A DNA stretch of 39,448 nt from Malonomonas rubra (GCF_003247215.1 NZ_QKAP01000100.1:1-39448), one strand, 5' to 3'. Positions 1 through 8,634 are shown, counted from the first letter of the stretch. The notes: generated by a model from the sequence alone, not told the origin. Numbers and translations: made by a program.

Positions 1-250
1 TGTAAGCTACCGCATCCTCAACCACGCAACGGGTTACGATCAGGTATCGGGCTTCGTGATATTTGGCACACTTACCCTCCCGCAGCGCCGAATCAGGTTC
101 GCTTGCGCTATGTGCAGCTTACTTCCTATCGCTTCCTTCAGACCCTGCCGTTGCCAGCAACGCCCTTGCGATTCGGATTGTCTTCCCCCCGATCAGGGTG
201 ACGCCTGCATCTTGCAACAGGCCGGGTTTGCCAGCTCCGCTGGGCAAACC
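1..250 (-). mobile_element. Probable 5' part (domain I) of a group II intron, runs off the left edge
   Basis: No convincing protein is encoded here. Read on the minus strand the stretch has features I associate with bacterial group II intron domain I: a short CCTG..CAGG hairpin (204-221), a GCAAGGGCGTTGC-type hairpin (151-170) and directly after it TCTGAAGGAAGC (131-142). A stable hairpin (225-250) starts right after the T-tract of the idh terminator. The expected GTGCG intron 5' end is not cleanly present (the sequence there is GTTTG), so the exact boundary is unsure and the copy may be decayed. The reverse transcriptase ORF, if any, would lie left of position 1. The assignment rests on remembered motif resemblance only; an unrelated structured repeat is the alternative. 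Confidence 0.45.
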
Positions 251-256
251 AAAAAA

Positions 257-284
257 AAGCCCGCTGGTTTTACCCAGCGGGCTT
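257..284 (-). terminator. Intrinsic terminator of the isocitrate dehydrogenase gene
   Basis: An 11-bp perfect stem (AAGCCCGCTGG at 257-267 pairing with 274-284) with a 6-nt loop. On the minus strand it is followed by an uninterrupted run of eight T (258-251). It lies 23 bases past the stop codon of the minus-strand idh gene, so it is its terminator. Confidence 0.9.
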
Positions 285-307
285 TATAGCATCGCAACTA
301 TGTAATT

Positions 308-2530
308 TTACATAGCGTCGATAATAGCGTTCAGAGTTGCGCTCGGGCGCATCGCTGCATCGGCTTTGACCGGATCAGGCTTGAAGTAACCGCCACAGTC
401 AGCCGGGGATCCCTGGCAATCGATCAGTTCCTTGTCAATCTTCTCGGCGTTCTTGCGCAGCTCAGAAGCAACCTCGGAGAAGCGAGCCTTCATCTCGGCA
501 TCCTGATCCTGAGCAGCCAAAGCTTCTGCCCAGTAGAGAGACAGCCAGAAGGAGCTACCACGGTTATCGATCTCACCAACCTTACGGGAAGGCAGCTTCT
601 GGTTCTCCAAGTACTGACCGATACCAGCGTCGAGGGTCTCAGCAAGGATCTTGGCCTTCGGGTTGTTGTCGGCAGCGGCAGCCTGCTCCAGAGACGGAAC
701 CAGCGCGCAGTACTCGCCGAGGGAGTCCCAACGGATGTGACCTTCCTTAAGGAACTGCTCAACGTGCTTCGGAGCCGAACCACCAGCACCGGTCTCGAAC
801 AGACCACCACCAGCAATCAAAGGAACGATGGAGAGCATACGAGCCGAAGTACCCAGTTCGAGGATCGGGAACAGATCGGTCAGGTAGTCCCGCAGAACGT
901 TACCGGTAGCGGCGATGGTGTTCTCGCCTTTACGGACGCGGACGAGGGAGTACTTCATCGCCTCAACCGGTGCCATGATCTTAATTTCCAGACCAGCGGT
1001 ATCGAACTCAGGCAGGTACTTGTTGACCTTCTTGATCATCTGAGCGTCGTGAGCGCGGTTTTCGTCGAGCCAGAAGATAACCGGCTCACCGGAAGCCTTG
1101 CCGCGGGTGACAGCCAGCTTGACCCAGTCCTTGATCGGAATGTCTTTTGCCTGGCAGGAACGGTAGATATCGCCGGTGGAAACCGGTTGCTCCATCAGTA
1201 CTTCACCAGCGGAGTTAACAACCTGGAATTTACCGGGGCCTGCAGCTTCAAAAGTCTTGTCGTGGGAACCGTACTCTTCAGCTTTCTGCGCCATCAAACC
1301 GACGTTGGAAACGCTGCCCATGGTAGCCGGGTCGAACTGGCCGTTCTTGTTGGCGTCTTCACAGATCTCGCGGTAGAAGGTGGCGTAGCAACGGTCAGGA
1401 ACCATGGCGATGGTGTCCTGCAGTTCGTCCTGCAGGTTCCACATGCAACCGCCGTCGCGGACGACGTTCGGCATCGATGCGTCGACGATGACGTCGTTAG
1501 GCACGTGCAGGTTGGTGATGTTCTTGCGGGAGTCAACCATGGCCAAGGCCGGGCCGGTCTCATAGCACTTGTTGATGTCGGCTTCGATTTCAGCTTTTTT
1601 GTCAGCCGGTAGTTTATTCAGTTTATTGAGGATGTCGCCCATACCGTAGTTCGGGTTGGCACCGATCGACTTCAGGGTGTCAGCGTGCTTCTCAAGTGCG
1701 TCCTTGAAGTAAACTTTAACGGCATGACCGAACATGATCGGGTCGGAAATCTTCATCATGGTTGCTTTGAGGTGCAGAGAGAGCAGTACGCCCTTCTCTT
1801 TTGCCTCAGCTGCGGTTGCCTCGTAAAACTTTTGCAACTCGGCAACCTTCATGACCGAGCTGTCGAACACTTCACCAGCCAGCAGATTGAGTTCTTTTTT
1901 CACTTCGACGTTGCCAGCTGCGTCAACGAACTGAATCTTGACGGTGTCGTCCTTCTCCATGGTGACCGATTTCTCCGTCTCGTAGAAGTCACCACTATCC
2001 ATGTGAGCAACGCGGCACATGGAAGTACCCGGAGCAGGCCAAGGCTTCATCATACGGTGCGGATTCTTTTGAGCGAATTTCTTAACCGACAGAGCGGCGC
2101 GGCGGTCGGAGTTACCTTCACGCAGAACCGGGTTGACGGCAGAACCGAGACACTTGGCGAAACGCTCCTGCAGAGCTTTTTCCTCCGGGGTGGTCGCTTC
2201 TTCCGGATAGACCGGGATATCGTAGCCCTTTTCCTGCAGTTCTTTGATTGCAGCTTGCAGCTGAGGAATCGAAGCGCTGATGTTAGGCAGTTTGATGATA
2301 TTCGCTTCCGGCTTCTGCACCAGCTCACCCATCCAGGACAGCCAGTCAGCGACCTTCTGCTCTTCGGTCAGCTTCTCGGGGAAATTAGCGATGATACGAC
2401 CGGACAGGGAAATATCCTTGGTCTCGACTTCAACGCCGGTACCTTTGGTAAAGGCCTGAACGATCGGCAGAAAAGCGTAAGTAGCTAATGCCGGTGCTTC
2501 ATCAATTTCTGACCAGATAATCTTTGCCAT
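308..2530 (-). CDS. icd: Isocitrate dehydrogenase, NADP-dependent, monomeric type
   Basis: Oxidative decarboxylation of isocitrate to 2-oxoglutarate with NADP+, in the cytoplasmic TCA cycle. The protein has 740 residues, the usual size of the monomeric IDH class, which is unrelated in length to the ~420-residue dimeric enzymes. Family signatures seen are [11 protein letters not shown] (about 81-91), REGNSDRRA (about 137-145; the Ser after Asn is the isocitrate-contacting serine in this class), [10 protein letters not shown] and RDGGCMWN. The start ATG has AAGGAG nine bases upstream. The gene stands alone, with its own promoter region (2576-2680) and a strong terminator at 257-284. No frameshift or missing segment is visible. 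The identification is secure; the cofactor preference is taken from the family. Confidence 0.97.
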   Translation of the reverse strand: MAKIIWSEIDEAPALATYAFLPIVQAFTKGTGVEVETKDISLSGRIIANFPEKLTEEQKVADWLSWMGELVQKPEANIIKLPNISASIPQLQAAIKELQEKGYDIPVYPEEATTPEEKALQERFAKCLGSAVNPVLREGNSDRRAALSVKKFAQKNPHRMMKPWPAPGTSMCRVAHMDSGDFYETEKSVTMEKDDTVKIQFVDAAGNVEVKKELNLLAGEVFDSSVMKVAELQKFYEATAAEAKEKGVLLSLHLKATMMKISDPIMFGHAVKVYFKDALEKHADTLKSIGANPNYGMGDILNKLNKLPADKKAEIEADINKCYETGPALAMVDSRKNITNLHVPNDVIVDASMPNVVRDGGCMWNLQDELQDTIAMVPDRCYATFYREICEDANKNGQFDPATMGSVSNVGLMAQKAEEYGSHDKTFEAAGPGKFQVVNSAGEVLMEQPVSTGDIYRSCQAKDIPIKDWVKLAVTRGKASGEPVIFWLDENRAHDAQMIKKVNKYLPEFDTAGLEIKIMAPVEAMKYSLVRVRKGENTIAATGNVLRDYLTDLFPILELGTSARMLSIVPLIAGGGLFETGAGGSAPKHVEQFLKEGHIRWDSLGEYCALVPSLEQAAAADNNPKAKILAETLDAGIGQYLENQKLPSRKVGEIDNRGSSFWLSLYWAEALAAQDQDAEMKARFSEVASELRKNAEKIDKELIDCQGSPADCGGYFKPDPVKADAAMRPSATLNAIIDAM

Positions 2531-2575
2531 TCTTCTCTCTCCTTAAAGTGTTAATGCCAGTATTGCCAAAGGCTC

Positions 2576-2600
2576 GAAAAGATATGTGAAATATCTTTTC
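2576..2600. promoter_or_regulatory. Perfect inverted repeat in the idh leader
   Basis: GAAAAGATAT (2576-2585), 5-base spacer, ATATCTTTTC (2591-2600): two perfect 10-base arms. It lies 46-70 bases upstream of the idh start codon, downstream of the putative promoter, so it is either an operator or an RNA hairpin in the leader. It has no T-tract of terminator quality. No regulator is encoded nearby. Confidence 0.4.
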
Positions 2601-2645
2601 AGAATTTTTCTCCCTAAAGCACACCAGATATGGTGCTCATGAAGT

Positions 2646-2679
2646 TGTATACAGTATACAGAAGGTCAATAGCTGTCAA
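2646..2679 (-). promoter_or_regulatory. Putative idh promoter with an overlapping GntR-like palindrome
   Basis: On the minus strand TTGACA (2679-2674), 15-base spacer, TATACT (2658-2653); the spacer is shorter than ideal. The -10 hexamer lies inside a 15-bp palindrome TGTATACAGTATACA (2646-2660), whose half-sites (GT..AC cores) resemble operators of the FadR branch of the GntR family. An operator over the -10 box would suggest repression. This is inference from sequence only. Confidence 0.45.
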
Positions 2680-2912
2680 GAAAAAATGGTCAATTTCACA
2701 TGCGTCTAACCGTCCGATTGAAAAAGGATCTTGAAACGTTAGCCACCCTTAAGGACAATCATTTACCAGTGAGCAAAATTTTCTTTCAACCATCCGTTTT
2801 TACATGCAATTATGCTAATCTGCGGGCAGGAAAAAAGCGTCTTGAAAACCCGATTAATAAAACAATCTGCCGTATCGACTACTCCCAACTTAAGGACAGG
2901 ATTTAACATAAC

Positions 2913-3470
2913 GTGTCTCCCCTTGAATTTGCCATTCTGGCCCTGACATTTGTCATCAGTTTATCGATCGTCTGGAACTCGTTACGGGTCGGTATCACGC
3001 CAGTGCCCAGTTCAAAAAAAGCCCGTCAAACAATTCTTCAGGCTGCTGAGGCAGCAGCAGCGGAAGGAGCCATTCTTGAACTCGGCTGCGGCTGGGGGCA
3101 CTTGGCGTTACTCTTGGCCCAAAAATATCCGCATCGACAGGTCATCGGCTATGAGGTCTCTTTATTCCCATGGCTGTTTTCTTTGCTTCTGAAACGGCTG
3201 CGGAGGGCAGATAATCTTCTTCTGCTAAAGAGAAATTTTCTGGGCAGTGAACTTCCACCAGCGGCGCTGGCCATCTGCTACCTGCATCCTGGAGGGATGA
3301 CTAAACTGGCAAAGAAGCTGCGTGAAGAAAGACCGCAGATCGATATGCTGATCAGCAACACTTTCGCTCTGCCCGATAGAGAACCTCTACAGATCTATCG
3401 ACTGAAAGATATCTATAAATCGCCTATTTATGTCTATCGGTTGACAGAAGAATCAGACGTCAAGAAATGA
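2913..3470 (+). CDS. Small SAM-dependent methyltransferase with an N-terminal membrane anchor
   Basis: A 185-residue class I methyltransferase-like protein. Residues about 5-24 are hydrophobic and would form one membrane segment. Motif I follows at ILELGCGWG (about 57-65), then an acidic residue at the end of strand 2 (GYEVS), the usual SAM-ribose contact. The C-terminal half keeps the Rossmann pattern but lacks an obvious substrate motif, so the substrate is unknown. The start is a GTG with AGGA 11 bases upstream; no ATG is available in frame. Its 3' end overlaps the 3' end of the convergent ThiF-like gene by 18 bases. It is divergent from idh across about 380 bases that hold the idh promoter and no other gene I can support. 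Confidence 0.75.
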   Translation: MSPLEFAILALTFVISLSIVWNSLRVGITPVPSSKKARQTILQAAEAAAAEGAILELGCGWGHLALLLAQKYPHRQVIGYEVSLFPWLFSLLLKRLRRADNLLLLKRNFLGSELPPAALAICYLHPGGMTKLAKKLREERPQIDMLISNTFALPDREPLQIYRLKDIYKSPIYVYRLTEESDVKK

Positions 3471-4127
3471 GATATGGAAATCGCTCAAGCTGATCACCAG
3501 GCAACGGTTGAGCAGTTTCGGTTCTCCGCCAAGCACAGCAAGCAGTTCATTGCTCATCAACCCGGCCACCACAGCAGCAGCAGAGCCAGTCACCGGGATT
3601 TCCCCTGCCGGCTGCTGAACCCCGGAAAAGATTGCCGCCAACGTCTGTGACGCCCCTTTCTGCAGAGTCAGCACCTGCCCTTCTTCCCCCTGCACACCGG
3701 CATGTACCAGATAGTTTTTTTTCGAAATGGCACGTTCCAGCAGAAACCGGCTGCGATAGTTATCCAAACAGTCGGCGACCAACGTAGCGTCGTCAGGAGG
3801 ACGAAAGGATTCATCCAGGCGACCGGAGAGTGGCACTATTTCGGTGGTACTGTTGATCCGGAAAAGACGATCGCAAGCGAGCATCAGTTTCGAGCTGCCG
3901 ACATCCTCTTCTGCATAAAGCAGCTGCCGATTCAGGTCTGGCCAATCGACATATCCGTCATCCAGCAGGTAAAGTTTTCCGACACCGGCTCGGGCCAGCA
4001 ACTGGCCGACCAGCGCTCCAAGGCCACCAAGCCCGGCGACAAGCACCACCCCTGACTCGATTCGTTGCTGCTTCTCTTCGCCCCACTGCAACAGCTGGCG
4101 GGCATAACGTGGGTGGAAAGCCATCAC
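3453..4127 (-). CDS. ThiF/MoeB/HesA-family E1-like activating enzyme (aorE position)
   Basis: A 224-residue adenylyltransferase of the E1-like superfamily, expected to adenylate the C-terminal Gly-Gly of the MoaD-like protein encoded just upstream. Visible are the nucleotide-binding GLGGLG (32-37), LLDDG with the ATP-contacting Asp (56-57), the NRQ arginine finger (66-68), SSK with the conserved Lys (80) and DCLDN with the catalytic Asp (122). The two CxxC zinc pairs typical of MoeB and ThiF are absent, and the C-terminal region is short. The start is GTG at 4127 or ATG at 4124; the upstream TGA overlaps (GTGATG), so translation is coupled to the MoaD-like gene. Last gene of the aor operon; probably serves tungsten-pterin cofactor assembly. 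Confidence 0.88.
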   Translation of the reverse strand: MMAFHPRYARQLLQWGEEKQQRIESGVVLVAGLGGLGALVGQLLARAGVGKLYLLDDGYVDWPDLNRQLLYAEEDVGSSKLMLACDRLFRINSTTEIVPLSGRLDESFRPPDDATLVADCLDNYRSRFLLERAISKKNYLVHAGVQGEEGQVLTLQKGASQTLAAIFSGVQQPAGEIPVTGSAAAVVAGLMSNELLAVLGGEPKLLNRCLVISLSDFHISFLDV

Positions 4128-4405
4128 CCCCCAGCTCCTGGGGGGAAAAAAGCGATCACATCACCGTCTAGGACCCTACTTTGCAGACCATCGAGATGGT
4201 GAATATTCTGCCGGTTGATCAGGATGATGGTGCCAGCGTGTAACTGCCCGTCACAGTCGATCAGTTTCTGTAGAAAGGGAGTGGCTATCTGTTGCTGAAC
4301 ACGGCTGAGCAACTGCTCTACCGTTTCTTCCGCAACCGCTGGCAACTCCAGTTTTTCTTGCTTCAGCAGAAGCCTCAACAGGCTGTAGAATTGAACCTGT
4401 AGCAT
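4124..4405 (-). CDS. MoaD/ThiS-family ubiquitin-like sulfur carrier (aorD position)
   Basis: A 93-residue beta-grasp protein ending in FFPPGAGG; the terminal Gly-Gly is the site of adenylation and thiocarboxylation in MoaD and ThiS. In MoaD this thiocarboxylate supplies the dithiolene sulfur of molybdopterin. Its place directly behind the tungsten enzyme genes, fused by overlapping stop and start codons to its likely activating enzyme, points to a dedicated sulfur carrier for the tungsten-bis-pterin cofactor of AOR. It starts 7 bases after the FAD-subunit stop codon. The family call is secure; dedication to AOR is inference. Confidence 0.9.
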   Translation of the reverse strand: MLQVQFYSLLRLLLKQEKLELPAVAEETVEQLLSRVQQQIATPFLQKLIDCDGQLHAGTIILINRQNIHHLDGLQSRVLDGDVIAFFPPGAGG

Positions 4406-4412
4406 CTTCGTC

Positions 4413-5639
4413 TCAACAGGCCAGCCTCAACTGGGTCTCAGCATAATTGGCGGTTCCCGCGAGCAACTGCTGACCGGGAAATCGGCTGCGGGTTTTCACC
4501 AACTGATAATAAAGACCGGCATCATTGGTTTCACCGATCATGGTCGCACCGATCACCCGCTGCTGCTCGTCGAGAAAAACCTTGCGAAAACGCTCGGTCA
4601 GCGCATTGTAGTGGAGCATTGCCACCGGAGCATCGTCCTGGCAATAACCGACCGCCGCAACATCAATGCCGAAGATTTCGGTGATATTGTTTTTCAGGCT
4701 CCCTTCATACTCAACCCGGTATCCGAGCATATTCAAAGCTGCATTCTCTCCCTGCTCGACGGCAGTCATCCAGTTGCCTTGAATGGTCGCCTCTCCACAG
4801 TTGAAATCAGCCCCCTCGGCGGCATCCCCGGCGACAAAAATGTCAGGATGACTGCTGCGACAGAATCGATCAATACAGACCCCCTCATTGGTCTGCAAGC
4901 CGGCTTCGACCGCCAGCTGAATATTCGGCGTCACTCCTTTGCCGACAATCAGCAGATCGGTCTGTAACTGCTCACCCGACTGCAGCGACAGAGTCAAACG
5001 CGCCCCCTCGTTGATCTGGTTGACATCGTTCCCCTTGAACAGTTGCAGCCCTTTCTCGAGGAGCGATTTTTCCAGAATCGCTGCCGTTTCGGCATCGACC
5101 ACGCGGCTAAAAATCCGCTTGGATCCGACCACCAAGTGCTTCTCCATCCCCTTTTCTGCATGCGAGAGTAACGGCAAACTGACCAGTCCTGCGCCGATTG
5201 CGGTAACTGCTTTGGCACCTTTTAGCAGTGTGATCAACTTTTCCGCGTCAGCTGCGTGGCGCAGCACCGTCGTTCGCTCCGAAGAAATGTTCAAGGTTCT
5301 CGCCTCGGCCCCAGTCGCCAGCAGCAGCTTGCCGAAACCTATTTTTGAGCCATCAGCCAATTCGACATATGGGCCATCGGGATCGATCGCTACCGCCGAC
5401 TGCCCGAACAGGGTCGTTACTCCCAGCTGTTGATAAAAAGTTTGAGCGACGATATCGAGCCCCGCCCGATCGATGTGCCCGCCGACATAATAAGGGGTCA
5501 GCACCCGTGAATACGCTGGGCAATCTTCGCGATCAATAATGGCGATCGTCCTGCTGCGATCATGCTTGCGCAGCGTGCGCAGCGCCTGCAAGCCGGCGGC
5601 GCTGTTGCCGATAATCACAAAATCGAAATACTGGGCCAT
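4413..5639 (-). CDS. aorC: FAD- and NAD(P)H-binding subunit of aldehyde oxidoreductase
   Basis: A 408-residue flavoprotein of the pyridine nucleotide-disulfide oxidoreductase fold. An N-terminal FAD dinucleotide motif IIGNSAAGLQAL (about 9-20; an Asn replaces the second usual Gly), a central NAD(P)H motif AIGAGLVSLPLL (about 147-158) and the second FAD motif IFVAGDAAEG (267-276) are visible. There is no redox-active CxxxxC, so it is a nitrite-reductase/rubredoxin-reductase-type oxidoreductase and not a disulfide reductase. Third in the operon after ferredoxin and AOR, matching AorC, which lets AOR exchange electrons with NAD(H). AGGA precedes the ATG by 7 bases. A 48-base gap with a hairpin separates it from the AOR gene. 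Confidence 0.87.
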   Translation of the reverse strand: MAQYFDFVIIGNSAAGLQALRTLRKHDRSRTIAIIDREDCPAYSRVLTPYYVGGHIDRAGLDIVAQTFYQQLGVTTLFGQSAVAIDPDGPYVELADGSKIGFGKLLLATGAEARTLNISSERTTVLRHAADAEKLITLLKGAKAVTAIGAGLVSLPLLSHAEKGMEKHLVVGSKRIFSRVVDAETAAILEKSLLEKGLQLFKGNDVNQINEGARLTLSLQSGEQLQTDLLIVGKGVTPNIQLAVEAGLQTNEGVCIDRFCRSSHPDIFVAGDAAEGADFNCGEATIQGNWMTAVEQGENAALNMLGYRVEYEGSLKNNITEIFGIDVAAVGYCQDDAPVAMLHYNALTERFRKVFLDEQQRVIGATMIGETNDAGLYYQLVKTRSRFPGQQLLAGTANYAETQLRLAC

Positions 5640-5658
5640 ACAATTTCCTCAAGGGAAC

Positions 5659-5679
5659 GGGCGGACCGATGGACCGCCC
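5659..5679. promoter_or_regulatory. Intercistronic hairpin between aorB and aorC
   Basis: GGGCGG (5659-5664) pairs with CCGCCC (5674-5679), with further partial pairing inside the 9-base interval. No T-tract follows in the minus direction, so it is more likely an mRNA-stabilising or processing hairpin than a terminator. It fills the only sizable gap in the aor operon and could set the ratio of catalytic to flavin subunit. Confidence 0.4.
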
Positions 5680-5687
5680 TTGCAGAG

Positions 5688-7490
5688 TCAACCTAAACCC
5701 AATGTTGCCAGCTTTTCCTCCGTCGGCACACCGTCATCGCCCCAGCCACGCACCTGGTAATACTCAGGCAGCATCTTGTCCAACTGGGCCACAGCCCCCT
5801 TATACGGCCCTTCCGGCAAAGGCTCGCTCAGCAGCCGCTTCGGCAGGGTGTCCTGCGCTGGGTCGATGCCGGCCTTCAGATTGAAGACCCGTTCCAGGTT
5901 GTAGATCCGGTCGCCCAGTTCAAGGAGCTTCTCATCCTTGAAATCCTCACCCGTAGCCGCAGTGCAGAACTTGGCGAACTGCGGTACACCAATGCCGAAA
6001 GTCGTAAACAAGCAGGTTCCGGAGGAGTCAACCACGGCGGTAAAATCCTGAAAGATCTTCGCCCAGGTTGCCTTCCCTTCGGTTGCGGCCGGGTCAAGTT
6101 TCTCAGGCAAACCGAGAATCTCCGGCGAAACCAAGTAGCCACGCACATGACAGGCGCCCCGATTACTTGTGGCGTACTGCAGTGCCATTCCCTGCAAGCC
6201 ACGTCCGTCGTAAGCCGGGAACTCCAGCTTCTTCGAGGTCATCGATAGCTCAGGTACGCCGTAGCTCTCTGCCAACCGGTAGGAGCCCTGCGCCAACTTG
6301 GTGCCGAATCCCTCGTTCTTTCCGGCTAACTCGACCATTTTCACCAACGCATCACCGTCGCCGAAATTGAGTGGCATGCCGATCTCCTCCTCCTTGATCA
6401 GCCCTTTCTCGAACAGTTCCATGGCACAGGCGACCGTCGATCCGGCAGTGATGGTATCCATCCCGTACTCGTTGCAGATATAGTTGGCCTTGGTTACTGC
6501 TGCCAAGTCGCTGACCCCACAGGCCGCACCGAGTGACCATAGGGTTTCGTATTCAGGGCCTTCGCCATCCCCTTCGAAGCGGGCACCTGTAAGCTTGGTC
6601 ACCCTCCCGCAACCGATGAAGCAGCCCATGCAGCTCTTGTTGCGCCGTAGGTAGGTTGCGGCGAGGGTTTCCCCGGAGATCGCCTCGGCCCCTTCGAAGG
6701 TGCCAGTCTGCGAGTTGCGGGTCGGCAGCGAACCGGCCTGATTGATGATGTTGACCAGCACTGGGGTGCCGAGGGCACCCAAACCTTCACCGGTAACCGG
6801 GTTCGCCCGCAGCATACCGTAAGCTTCCATCGCCGCGTCACGGTAGCCCTTCGGATCGGCGACTTTGACCCCGCCGGTACCGCGTACCGCAACTGCCTTC
6901 AGGTTCTTGCTGCCCATTACCGCGCCAACGCCGCTACGCCCTGCGGCGCGATGTTTGTCGTTGATGATATTGGCGAACAGTACCTGCCGTTCCCCGGCCG
7001 GCCCGATGCAGGCGACCTTGGCGTCACCATGAAACTCGGCAAGGATCGCGTCCTCGGTCTCTTGGGTTTCCTTGCCCCACAGGTGCAGGGCGGCGACCAG
7101 CTGCACCTTGTTATTGTGTATCTGCAGGTAGACAGGATGCTCGGACCTGCCTTCGAAAATGATCATGTCGTAACCGGCATAGCGCAGCTCGCTCGGGAAA
7201 TATCCGCCCGAGTTGGAACTGGCAATGGTGCCGGTCAGCGGCGATTTGGTGACCGCCATGTAGCGACCGTTAGCGGCACCGTATGTACCAGTCAGCGGTC
7301 CAGTCGCCATGATCAACTTATTATCGGGTGACAGCGGGTCGGTTTCCGGCGATACCTCTTCAACCAGGTATTTCGACGCCAGCCCGCGGCCGCCAAGAAA
7401 CTCCTTGGCCCACTGTCCATTCAGCGCTTCGACGCTGCAGGTGCCAGCGGACAGATCAACACGTAACAGTTTTCCATTCCAGCCCTTCAT
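5688..7490 (-). CDS. aorB: Tungsten-containing aldehyde:ferredoxin oxidoreductase, catalytic subunit
   Basis: Interconverts aldehydes and carboxylic acids at a tungsten bis-pyranopterin centre; cytoplasmic. The 600 residues match the family length. Seen are [14 protein letters not shown] (64-77) and SNSGG (92-96) in domain 1, the cluster cysteines CMGCFIGC (287, 290, 294) with the fourth Cys at 493 in SGTCLF, EYETLW with Glu313, ACHVRG with His448, and the C-terminal [14 protein letters not shown] pterin-binding end. Glu313 and His448 fall at the same numbers as the active-site pair of Pyrococcus furiosus AOR, and the cysteines are one number off. GGAGG lies 6 bases before the ATG, inside the end of the ferredoxin gene. 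No defects seen; likely active. Confidence 0.97.
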   Translation of the reverse strand: MKGWNGKLLRVDLSAGTCSVEALNGQWAKEFLGGRGLASKYLVEEVSPETDPLSPDNKLIMATGPLTGTYGAANGRYMAVTKSPLTGTIASSNSGGYFPSELRYAGYDMIIFEGRSEHPVYLQIHNNKVQLVAALHLWGKETQETEDAILAEFHGDAKVACIGPAGERQVLFANIINDKHRAAGRSGVGAVMGSKNLKAVAVRGTGGVKVADPKGYRDAAMEAYGMLRANPVTGEGLGALGTPVLVNIINQAGSLPTRNSQTGTFEGAEAISGETLAATYLRRNKSCMGCFIGCGRVTKLTGARFEGDGEGPEYETLWSLGAACGVSDLAAVTKANYICNEYGMDTITAGSTVACAMELFEKGLIKEEEIGMPLNFGDGDALVKMVELAGKNEGFGTKLAQGSYRLAESYGVPELSMTSKKLEFPAYDGRGLQGMALQYATSNRGACHVRGYLVSPEILGLPEKLDPAATEGKATWAKIFQDFTAVVDSSGTCLFTTFGIGVPQFAKFCTAATGEDFKDEKLLELGDRIYNLERVFNLKAGIDPAQDTLPKRLLSEPLPEGPYKGAVAQLDKMLPEYYQVRGWGDDGVPTEEKLATLGLG

Positions 7491-7491
7491 T

Positions 7492-7971
7492 TTACGCCTC
7501 CATCTGTCCGTCTTTCATGGTGTTGACAAAACGCAGAATCTTTTGCCGCAGTGGTTTGTCCTCTTCGTCCAGTGTCAGACAGGCCGTCGGACAAAAAGCC
7601 ACACATTCGGGCGTATCATTATTGCAGAGATTGCATTTGTCGACCTTCCCAGTTTCCGGCAGGTACTTGATCATGCCGAACGGACATGCGCTGACGCAGG
7701 TCCTACAGCCGACGCAGCGGTGCTCGTCGACATAGACGATGCCGGACGGCATTTCCTTGCTGATCGCCGCCTTCGGGCAGGCTTTTTCGCACCAAGGTTC
7801 GTCGCACTGCATGCAGGTGACGGTGATGAACTTGGCTTCTTCGAGAAACACTTCGTTGTAGATACGGGTTTTACTCGGCGCAAACTCGCCAGCGTTTTTG
7901 AAAGAACAAGCCAGTTCACAAGTTTTGCATCCGACGCACTTCTCCGGCTCGATACGGATCAGTTTCTGCAT
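7492..7971 (-). CDS. aorA: Ferredoxin-like electron-transfer subunit with four [4Fe-4S] clusters
   Basis: A 159-residue polyferredoxin of the HycB/CooF/DmsB type. Sixteen cysteines in four groups: C12/15/18/22, C53/56/61/65, C86/89/92/96 and C113/116/123/127, the third and fourth ending in CP. It carries electrons between AOR and the FAD subunit. The start chosen is ATG at 7971, preceded by GGGAGG at 6-7 bases; a longer reading to 8076 adds 35 residues with no iron-sulfur motif and no ribosome site, so it is rejected. First gene of the operon; its stop codon is one base before the AOR start. In the characterised AorABC enzyme the equivalent subunit can multimerise into filaments; whether this one does cannot be seen here. 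Confidence 0.93.
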   Translation of the reverse strand: MQKLIRIEPEKCVGCKTCELACSFKNAGEFAPSKTRIYNEVFLEEAKFITVTCMQCDEPWCEKACPKAAISKEMPSGIVYVDEHRCVGCRTCVSACPFGMIKYLPETGKVDKCNLCNNDTPECVAFCPTACLTLDEEDKPLRQKILRFVNTMKDGQMEA

Positions 7972-8168
7972 AAGCGACCTCCCTGACAAGATAGGTTCAA
8001 CAAACCGTCGATCTCGGATATATTGAAGAAAGGCAAAGTAAGGAGCAGCTAGTGAAAAGCTCCCCTTGAACAGCACTCAACAAAGGTATAGGTATAGCAG
8101 TTTTTCCACAAATAACAGCAAAGTGCTCTAATCTTTCTACAGAGTTCTTGCCCAAGGAGTTCGACGGC

Positions 8169-8561
8169 ATGCCCAGCAACAGTGACACCCATCTGAAAAG
8201 CATCGGCTACATTCTCTGGATCTTCGGTTTTACCGGCTCGCACCGCTTTTACTATGGCAAACCAGTCTCCGGCACTATCTACTTCTTCACTCTGGGATTA
8301 TGCGGTATCGGCTGGCTGATCGACCTGTTTCTCATTCCGGGAATGGCCCTCGCCGCCGACCAGAAGTACTGTGCTGGCTACCTCGACTACACGGTCGCCT
8401 GGGTGCTGCTGACCTTTCTCGGTTTTCTTGGCATCCACCGGATGTATATGGGAAAATGGCTCAGCGGACTGCTCTACCTGCTGACCGGCGGTATCTTCGG
8501 CTTCGGTTATCTTTATGATTTCTGGACCCTGAACACGCAGGTCTCTGAAATTAATGGATAG
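8169..8561 (+). CDS. Membrane protein with two tandem TM2 domains
   Basis: A 130-residue integral membrane protein. TM2 domains occur twice: GFTGSHRFYYGK with following hydrophobic pair (about 22-60) and GFLGIHRMYMGKW with a second pair ending in LYDFWTL (about 89-125). Each unit has the G-x-x-G-x-HRFY-x-G turn between helices, so the protein is an internal duplication with about four membrane segments. The start is ATG at 8169 with AAGGAG nine bases upstream; an upstream TTG at 8148 would include the ribosome site in the coding region and is rejected. Function of TM2 proteins is mostly unknown. It is divergent from the aor operon across about 200 bases, which must hold both promoters; I could not find a convincing one. 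Confidence 0.85.
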   Translation: MPSNSDTHLKSIGYILWIFGFTGSHRFYYGKPVSGTIYFFTLGLCGIGWLIDLFLIPGMALAADQKYCAGYLDYTVAWVLLTFLGFLGIHRMYMGKWLSGLLYLLTGGIFGFGYLYDFWTLNTQVSEING

Positions 8562-8605
8562 TAAAAGCCGACAGGGCAAAACATGAAATGTCCTTCGGAA
8601 GAAAC

Positions 8606-8626
8606 GGGCGAGACAACAGCTCGCCC
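8606..8626. terminator. Hairpin between convergent genes, possible bidirectional terminator
   Basis: GGGCGAG (8606-8612) pairs with CTCGCCC (8620-8626), 7-base loop. It lies between the ends of the TM2 gene (plus) and the aldehyde dehydrogenase gene (minus). The minus-side tail is GTTTCTT, the plus-side tail ACAACTAATT; neither is a strong T-tract. Confidence 0.45.
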
Positions 8627-8634
8627 ACAACTAA

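Noticed and set aside
737-1612. 291-codon plus-strand frame inside idh (and 1685-2488 similarly)
   Set aside because: Antisense shadow of the idh coding region, an effect of its codon usage; the idh product is unmistakable.
2700-2906. 68-codon plus-strand frame directly before the methyltransferase, in the same frame
   Set aside because: No ribosome site, no recognisable protein character, and it starts at the upstream edge of the idh promoter. Not conserved-looking; probably chance.
7972-8076. N-terminal extension of the ferredoxin subunit
   Set aside because: GGGAGG before the ATG at 7971 and the family start both support the shorter protein.
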